Positions 58,300 through 64,000 of a DNA stretch of 64,000 bases are shown here, in pieces (position 1 is the first letter of the stretch; every line of letters starts with the position of its first letter). Below the pieces are notes generated by a model. The model saw only the letters and a list, made by a program, of their open reading frames with translations. It had not been told where the DNA came from and ran no database searches. A program made the position numbers and the translations under genes. Origin of the DNA: Jaltomata sinuosa (lineage: Eukaryota > Streptophyta > Magnoliopsida > Solanales > Solanaceae); the NCBI GenBank assembly GCA_003996215.1, contig QJPP01001412.1, positions 248,001 through 312,000 of the forward strand, written 5' to 3'.

Positions 58300-60249
58300 C
58301 ACGACTATGTGGAGGAGACCGCCATCCTAGCGATCATGCAACAATCTTCAAACTTCCCTCTTGGCAAAACTTTAGTCATCATGTTGGAACCATTATCATC
58401 CGTATGAATCTTCTCAAGTTCAAGCAACTTAGAATCCAACACATCTCGAATCCAATGGTATCTCACATCAATGTGTTTAGACCGACCATGGAATGTAGAA
58501 TTTTTGCCAAGATGTATAGCACTTTGACTGTCGCAATAAAACACATACCTCTCTTGAGCACAAAAAAGTTCCCCCAAGAATCTCTTCATCTAGAGCAACT
58601 CTTTACAAGCTTCAACGGCAGCAATAAGCTCAACTTCTGTAGTAGATAGAGCAACATATTTTTGCAAGCTAGATTGCCAAGACACAACTCCTCCTACAAA
58701 AGTAACCAAGTACCCTGAAGTAGACTTGCGAGTATCAACATCACCAGCCATGTCTGGATCAGTATAACCACAAAGAATATGCTTCCCTGTGCCAAAATAC
58801 AAACTAAGACTAGAAGTGCCACAAAGATATCTCATGATCCACTTCACAACATTCCAATGTTCTCTTCCCGGATTAGAAAGAAAATGGCTAACAATACCAA
58901 TAACATGAGCAATATCTGGTCTTGTACAAACCATTGCATACATCAAACTACCAACAGCTGAAGCATAAGAAACTTTCTTCATATCTTCCTTCTCATCATC
59001 ACTAGAAGGACACTCCTTCGTGCTCAACTTGAAGTGCATAGCTAAAGGTGTACTGACAACCTTATCTTTATCCATGTTGAACCTTCGAAGTACTTTCTGA
59101 ATGTACTTCTCTTGTGATAACCACAATTTCTTGGCCTTTCTGTCACGGACAATCTGCATGCCAAGAATCTGCTTTGCTGGTCCTAAGTCTTTTATAGCAA
59201 AAGACTTACTCAACTCTTGCTTCAATTTCTGAATCCTGCAAGCATTATGACCAACAACAAGCATGTCACCAACATAAATCAACACAATAATAAAGTCACC
59301 ATCAGAGAATTTTTGCACAAAAACACAATGATCTGAAGAAGTTTTCTTGAAGTCCTGCTGACTCATAAAAGAACCAAACTTCCTGTACCACTGTCTGGGA
59401 GCTTGTTTCAAGCCATACAAGCTCTTCTTCAATTTGCAAACATAATTCTCTTTTCCCTTGACTTCAAAACCTTCCGGCTGCTCCATATAAATTTCTTTAT
59501 CTAAGTCACCATGGAGAAAAGCAGTTTTAACATCCATTTGTTCAATTTCTGAATCTAGACTTGCAACTAATCTTAGAACAACACAAATGGATGACATCTT
59601 CACAACTGGAGAGAATATTTCATCAAAATCAACTCCCTTTTTCTGGTTAAAACTCTTCACAACTAATCTAGCTTTGTACCGTGGAACTGGATTGCCATCT
59701 TCATGTTTCACCCTGAAAACTCACTTGTTTTTCAAAGCTTTTATGTCTTTAGGTAACTTAACCAAATCAAAGGTGTGATTATCATGTAAGGATTTAATCT
59801 CATTTTTCATAGCATCAAACCACCTTTTTTTTTCTTCACTATCCATCACCTCATCAAGACTCTCAGGTTCTCCCCCATCAGTCAAGAGTACATACTCATT
59901 GGGAGAATAACGAGATGAAGGTAGTTTCTCTCTAGTAGATCTTCTGAGAGAACTCTCTGGAGCATCAATAGTAGCTGGTTGCTGGCCAACCACATCATCT
60001 TGCACTGGAGCATCAACAACATCCTGGTCATTCTGAATATGATCACCATCTTCATTATCAACTTGATTTTCATTATTATGAAGATTTTCTTCAGGTGCAA
60101 TAGTCAAAGGAAATGAATCAACATCAACTAGGCTCTCACTACTCTGAGAATCAACCTTCTCAACTTTGTCAAAATCTTCAATTGTTTGGTCTTCAAAAAA
60201 TACAACATCGCGACTTCTAACAAGTTTCTTCTCAACTGGATCATAGAAA
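58300..60249 (-). pseudogene. Ty1/copia pol fragment (Tnt1/Tork-like RT and RNase H), nearly intact
   Basis: Minus strand, from 60249: end of the integrase (DPVEKKLVRSRDV), variable acidic linker, RT (RYKARLVVKSFNQ, QMDVKTAFLHGDL, SLYGLKQAPRQWY) and RNase H (SWQSSLQKYVALSTTE, then YCDSQSAIHL and KHIDVRYHWIRD). Damage is light: a TGA at 59721-59723 and a TAG at 58590-58592, both where relatives have Trp, and the catalytic YVDD reads YVGD (codon 59268-59270). Integrase upstream is cut off at 60250 by a CACTA terminus. It cannot be active. Confidence 0.9.
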
Positions 60250-60382
60250 CACTACTAGAAAATGGGCCTACGAAAATAGATATGCTAGTAACAATTTTCA
60301 AACCGTTGCTAAAAATAGTCTATTACAACGGTTATGACCGTTGTCAAAAGTTTTGATAGCTATTGAGACAGCTTAATCATAT
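60250..60382. mobile_element. CACTA (En/Spm) transposon terminus
   Basis: It begins CACTACTAGAAAAT, the terminal inverted repeat form of CACTA elements, at the exact point where the copia coding sequence stops. Sub-terminal inverted ACAACGGT / ACCGTTGT motifs follow (60325-60350). The rest of the element is displaced by the LTR starting at 60383, so the other end and target duplication are outside this view. Confidence 0.75.
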
Positions 60383-61416
60383 TGTCACGCCCCGAGATTA
60401 CCCCTAGATGTAACACGGGACTCGAGACCACAAGTGCCTCAAGTTAACCCTTGGTCATAGCATAACATAGGCATACATGAGGAAACATAGGGGAAGCATA
60501 AATAAAAAGCTAGGCAACCCAATCCATAAATGATGAAGTCAATAAGAAACATAATCCAAAAGGGAGACTCGAATACTGTCTATGTCTGAAAAGCCTCTAT
60601 ATGACATAAGGAGTTGCTAGGACAAGACCCTAACTAACTCAAAGTACGAAAGTAAACAGCCATACAGAATATTAAGATCATAATTAGCCTTCGAATAATG
60701 AGGACTCACCAACACTGACTGGAATGGCTTGCGGTCTCCAACCACGTGCCTGAGAGAGGGAACCGGAGTCTACATCGTCAAGAGGATGCAGCGCAAATAT
60801 GCGTCAGTACTATAGGATGTACCGAGTATGTGAGATATGCATGTGATATGATAAAATATACTTGGAAGCATGCTTAAAACTGAGTTCATGCATAATTTAT
60901 GATAAAACATGCTTAAAATATCCTTGAAGCTGAAATCATGTGATAATAGTAAGATCTGTAATGTAATGACTCAATGCAATATCATAAGCTAAAAACATAA
61001 TCATAAGTAGTAAGTCTGAAATCTTAAAGCAAAGAGTCAATACATTTTTAAAGCATAAACTATTTCTGTGGGAGGTTCTCTAACCGACATAGACCATGTG
61101 AGCTACATGGAATCCGATGTATCCGCCCCATCGAAAGGACCCAATATACCTTGCCAGTGTATAAAGGCATTACTGTGGCGTGATCACTAAAACTGATGCC
61201 CAACATAGGGGACTTAAGACCTACGAAGGTACGTAGTTCTGGGACCTTTTGGGTACTCTCACCCTGTCTAACTCGGTGCTAATACTACTCCCAAAACATA
61301 CATATAACTCATATAATACTAGGCATATCTGATGCCAAATCTGTTTGAAAAGCATAAGGGTATATCTGATACCATGCAATTCACTTAGCTTAGATAGACA
61401 TGTCTAGATGCCAAAC

Positions 61417-61490
61417 CTTTCATAAAACACAGGGACATATTTGATGTCCAAAACTTTCATAAAACATAGGGACATATCTGATGTCCAAAA
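61417..61490. repeat. 37-bp tandem repeat in LTR
   Basis: Two units, 61417-61453 and 61454-61490, share CTTTCATAAAACA and GATGTCCAAAA. Related ACATATCTGATG strings recur from 61320 to 61530, so the block grew by repeated duplication. Confidence 0.8.
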
Positions 61491-62359
61491 CTGTTGGAAA
61501 AGCATAAGAACATATCTGATGTCATGCAATTCACAAGTAATGAATCTTAAAGCTTTGCAAGACCATAATTCAAAATATACTTTTCTTGCTAAATTCATAC
61601 TTAAAGAATTAGTCATGCAATTTCATAAATACATAGAGGCCATGATATCTAATCATGGCAACTTTCTCTTGAAAACATGTAAATTCATAGTTTCATGCTA
61701 GAAATCAACATTCATGCTTAACATATGGGCTTTTGAGAACACTTACAAAACATCAATTAAAGCATGAGTAATAGATGAGAAATCATGAATTGAAGCTTTA
61801 AAATAAAACTCATAACTTTTTCTAATGCGGGTAAGAACCCAAGTTTCATAAATTGGACAAGGATTTGCCTTAAAATCATGAATAAGAAACCACTCATAAA
61901 AACTCATACAAAATCATGCAATTTAGAGTTAGAATCCATAGAAGAATCATGAGGAAACAATTTTAGAAGGACCCATAAGGATTGAATAAGAACCCTAGTT
62001 TAGAAATCCATAAGTTCAATTTAGAAGATTGGGGTTTTGGGCATAAGGGTGAAGGAATCCCTTATTGAATATCCACATACCTTGGTTGGAGCTAACCCAC
62101 TTGGATTGAAAAGACTTAGGAGACTTGAAGTGAATCCCTTACTATAGAGCTTGAAATCCTAACTTGAAGCTTGAGAGGATGAAACTCCTTTTTCTTCTTT
62201 TGGAACTTGATTGAGAGAATGGAAGATAACCTAGGCTAAGTGGGAATAAAACGCCTTTTAATTTGCCCAAAATAACTTAATTTAGGAGTTAAAAGAGCAG
62301 AAAATTACCAAAATACCCATAGGAAAAGAATTTAAAAACTTCAGAAAATTTCGTCAAAG

Positions 62360-62620
62360 ACTTCCACGGACACAAATCACGGCCCGTGGAATGAATCACG
62401 GTCCGTAGAATGAAAGTCGTGGTTCCAAGGGACTTTTCAGGGCTCTGGACTGATTTCCACGAGTTGGTTTCACGACCCGTGAAAACTTCCACGACCCGTG
62501 GAACCTTCTCGTCATTTCAAGCAAAAAAACTAATTTTCACGAGTTGGTTTCACGACTCGTGGAAACTTCCACGATTCGTGGAAACTTCCACGATTCGTGG
62601 AAGCTTCTCGTGGTTGCTGT
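62360..62620. repeat. Palindrome cluster (CCACGAnnCGTGG units) in LTR
   Basis: About eight palindromes such as CCACGACCCGTGG and TTCCACGATTCGTGGAA, interleaved with CACGAGTTGGTTTCACGA repeats. The organisation recalls the GACGG palindrome clusters of the Athila-like LTRs, but the sequence differs. Confidence 0.8.
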
Positions 62621-63007
62621 TTGTCATTTTACAAACAGACACCCTGTAGTAAAACACTGATAAACTTTTACTCCGGACTCGTATTAAGGCAAGGTCAGTG
62701 GCATTGGAAAGAATATTCAAATAACTTTAATTTGGTGGGTACTTGGATACCTAAATATTTATATTTTAGGAGTTATGATCGTCTGAATTTGACCCTTAAA
62801 AATCTTACACTAAAACTCAATCGGTAAGGAAGCTTTCAACTCAACTTTGAGCTAGAGTTTCTTTATGATCCTAATTTATATATAATATACCTTTAAAACT
62901 TCAGAATAAGTCTTAATACTTAAATACATAAAAAAAGTTATCTAGTTTGGGTCTAACAACACATGAAGAACGGTTCAAATTTGACTTAGAATTTTTGGGG
63001 TGTTACA

Positions 63008-64000
63008 ATATCTCCCACTTGTGATCATTCGTCCTCGAATGAAGACTTCTAAGTTGAGAGTGGAGGGGGAAAGGGTTGCAATTCTATCAACTAAGTTTTA
63101 AAAGCTAAAGTATTTACATGATAATTGATCTCTGGCTGAATTATAAACTGAGCTGAATTCATGAGGCATGTAAGCATACTGAGGGCATGAGAATAACTGA
63201 TGGTGTATGAGACTGAATGGCTAATAACTGATCTGGATTAAGAGTAGTGTCTCAGTTGAAACTCATAAGGAATGAGTGTTCTTAGAAATCATAGATAACT
63301 GAAAAGGACGTCAAACTGAGAAGGGTAACTATACGAGGAAACCATTCTCTTTTAAACAGAACTTACTACCTTGGACTAAACTGAATGTAGGGCCTTCTAA
63401 CCTTAGGAATGATTATCGATAGGTCTGAACTGATCTGATATGAGGTGTCTAGTATTCTTGCAAGCTAAAGTTACTGGACCTAAGATATGGGCACCCTAGG
63501 CTAGGAGTAAGAAAAGACTATTCTCGCCTTAATCACTACGGTTGACAACTCTTAAGCTTAGAAACACCTTTCGACTACACTAACTCCTCTGAATAATAAG
63601 GTCTGAGTCTAACTACCTACTTTCACTATGATCAAGCCTATCTTGATTAAATCTTTTACATCCAGAATTACCTCCCAGGAATGATATTTCTCCTTATCAC
63701 AAAAATCAACTAATCTTGAGCTCTAATCAATGGGTCACTAGGCACACAAAGCAAAAGCCCGCATGTATTTCATCACGACTTTTAAGCCTATCACTATGAT
63801 TACGCTATGGTTTGTAGCTCATACTATCCACAACTTCTCCTCTCTTCCTAGCATATCTAGGAGCTGTAACTTGAAGAAATTCTACAAAGAGACATACCAA
63901 AATTTTTTATCTAACTATTACACATGAATAATCCTCACCTAAATTTTCTTCCACGCTTACAACCTACTATTTCCTATCCAGGCTACTACTTAGCTTCCTC
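63008..64000 (-). other. Start of internal region of the right-hand gypsy-type element
   Basis: The polypurine tract and the string ATTCGAGGACGAATGATCAC (minus strand) are typical of the end of the internal region of gypsy elements. No pol coding similarity or long open frame follows up to the window edge. The element is therefore either decayed or a large non-autonomous derivative. I see nothing else here. Confidence 0.5.

Larger units (their letters stand above)
60383..63007 (-). repeat. 2.6-kb LTR of a gypsy-type retrotransposon (3' LTR, minus strand)
   Basis: It starts TGTCACGCCCCGAG and ends GGGGTGTTACA, the reverse of TGTAACACCCC...GGGCGTGACA, typical of plant gypsy LTRs. Right of it the minus strand reads CAAGTGGGAGATAT, a polypurine tract, so the internal region lies to the right. 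No gene inside. Tandem repeats occur at 61417-61490, and a cluster of CACG/CGTG palindromes at 62360-62620. Confidence 0.75.

Noticed and set aside
61404..61701. Open frames on both strands in the 2.6-kb LTR
   Set aside because: They overlap 37-bp tandem repeats and lack any domain similarity.

Overview
The window is nuclear DNA of a flowering plant, most likely a Solanaceae (Solanum-like) genome. The reasons are AT-rich intergenic DNA, genes with many GT-AG introns, a plant tRNA-Trp, TS-type SINEs ending in (TTG)n, and two endogenous caulimovirid (pararetrovirus) fragments. Only two protein-coding genes look functional: a full-size peroxisomal ABC transporter of the ABCD1 / COMATOSE / PXA1 type (plus strand, 25 coding exons, 28165-51489) and a small single-exon C2-domain protein (56579-57214). 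One tRNA-Trp(CCA) gene lies between them. Almost everything else is transposable or viral fossil DNA.

Layout. 1-1176: Ty1/copia pol fragment (minus). 1177-8206: Athila-like Ty3/gypsy element (minus) with two LTRs, gag and protease but no reverse transcriptase or integrase; its flanks do not match. 8207-~11295: truncated endogenous pararetrovirus (EPRV1, minus; capsid and protease). ~11296-17416: AT-rich non-coding DNA with a Tourist-type MITE, a Helitron 3' end, a perfect hairpin and a 93-bp tandem duplication. 17417-24311: a second, larger EPRV (EPRV2, plus; end of movement protein, capsid, broken protease, RT/RNase H, downstream ORF and promoter region) set exactly between two 100-bp direct repeats. 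24480-51489: the ABCD1 gene with a probable 5'UTR intron and introns loaded with MITEs, SINEs, a TRIM and a LINE remnant. 51490-56460: tRNA-Trp, a ~1.07-kb element with ~108-bp inverted repeats, and simple-sequence DNA. 56461-57214: C2 gene with its TATA box. 57.5-64 kb: nested stack in which a copia pol pseudogene is cut by a CACTA terminus, which is cut by a 2.6-kb LTR.

Function. The ABCD1 product is expected to import fatty acyl-CoAs and jasmonate/auxin precursors into peroxisomes for beta-oxidation. Its spliced frame, assembled by eye, has no stop and a length divisible by three (1342 codons plus stop), so the gene looks intact despite its inserts. All retroelement and viral reading frames carry stops or frameshifts. 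Several of the stops fit C-to-T / G-to-A decay, as expected of methylated repeats.

I found no clearly new biological system. The observations most worth checking are the 100-bp duplication around EPRV2 and its position just upstream of ABCD1, the inverted pair of EPRV copies, the mismatched flanks of the Athila-like element, and the palindrome arrays inside two unrelated LTR families.
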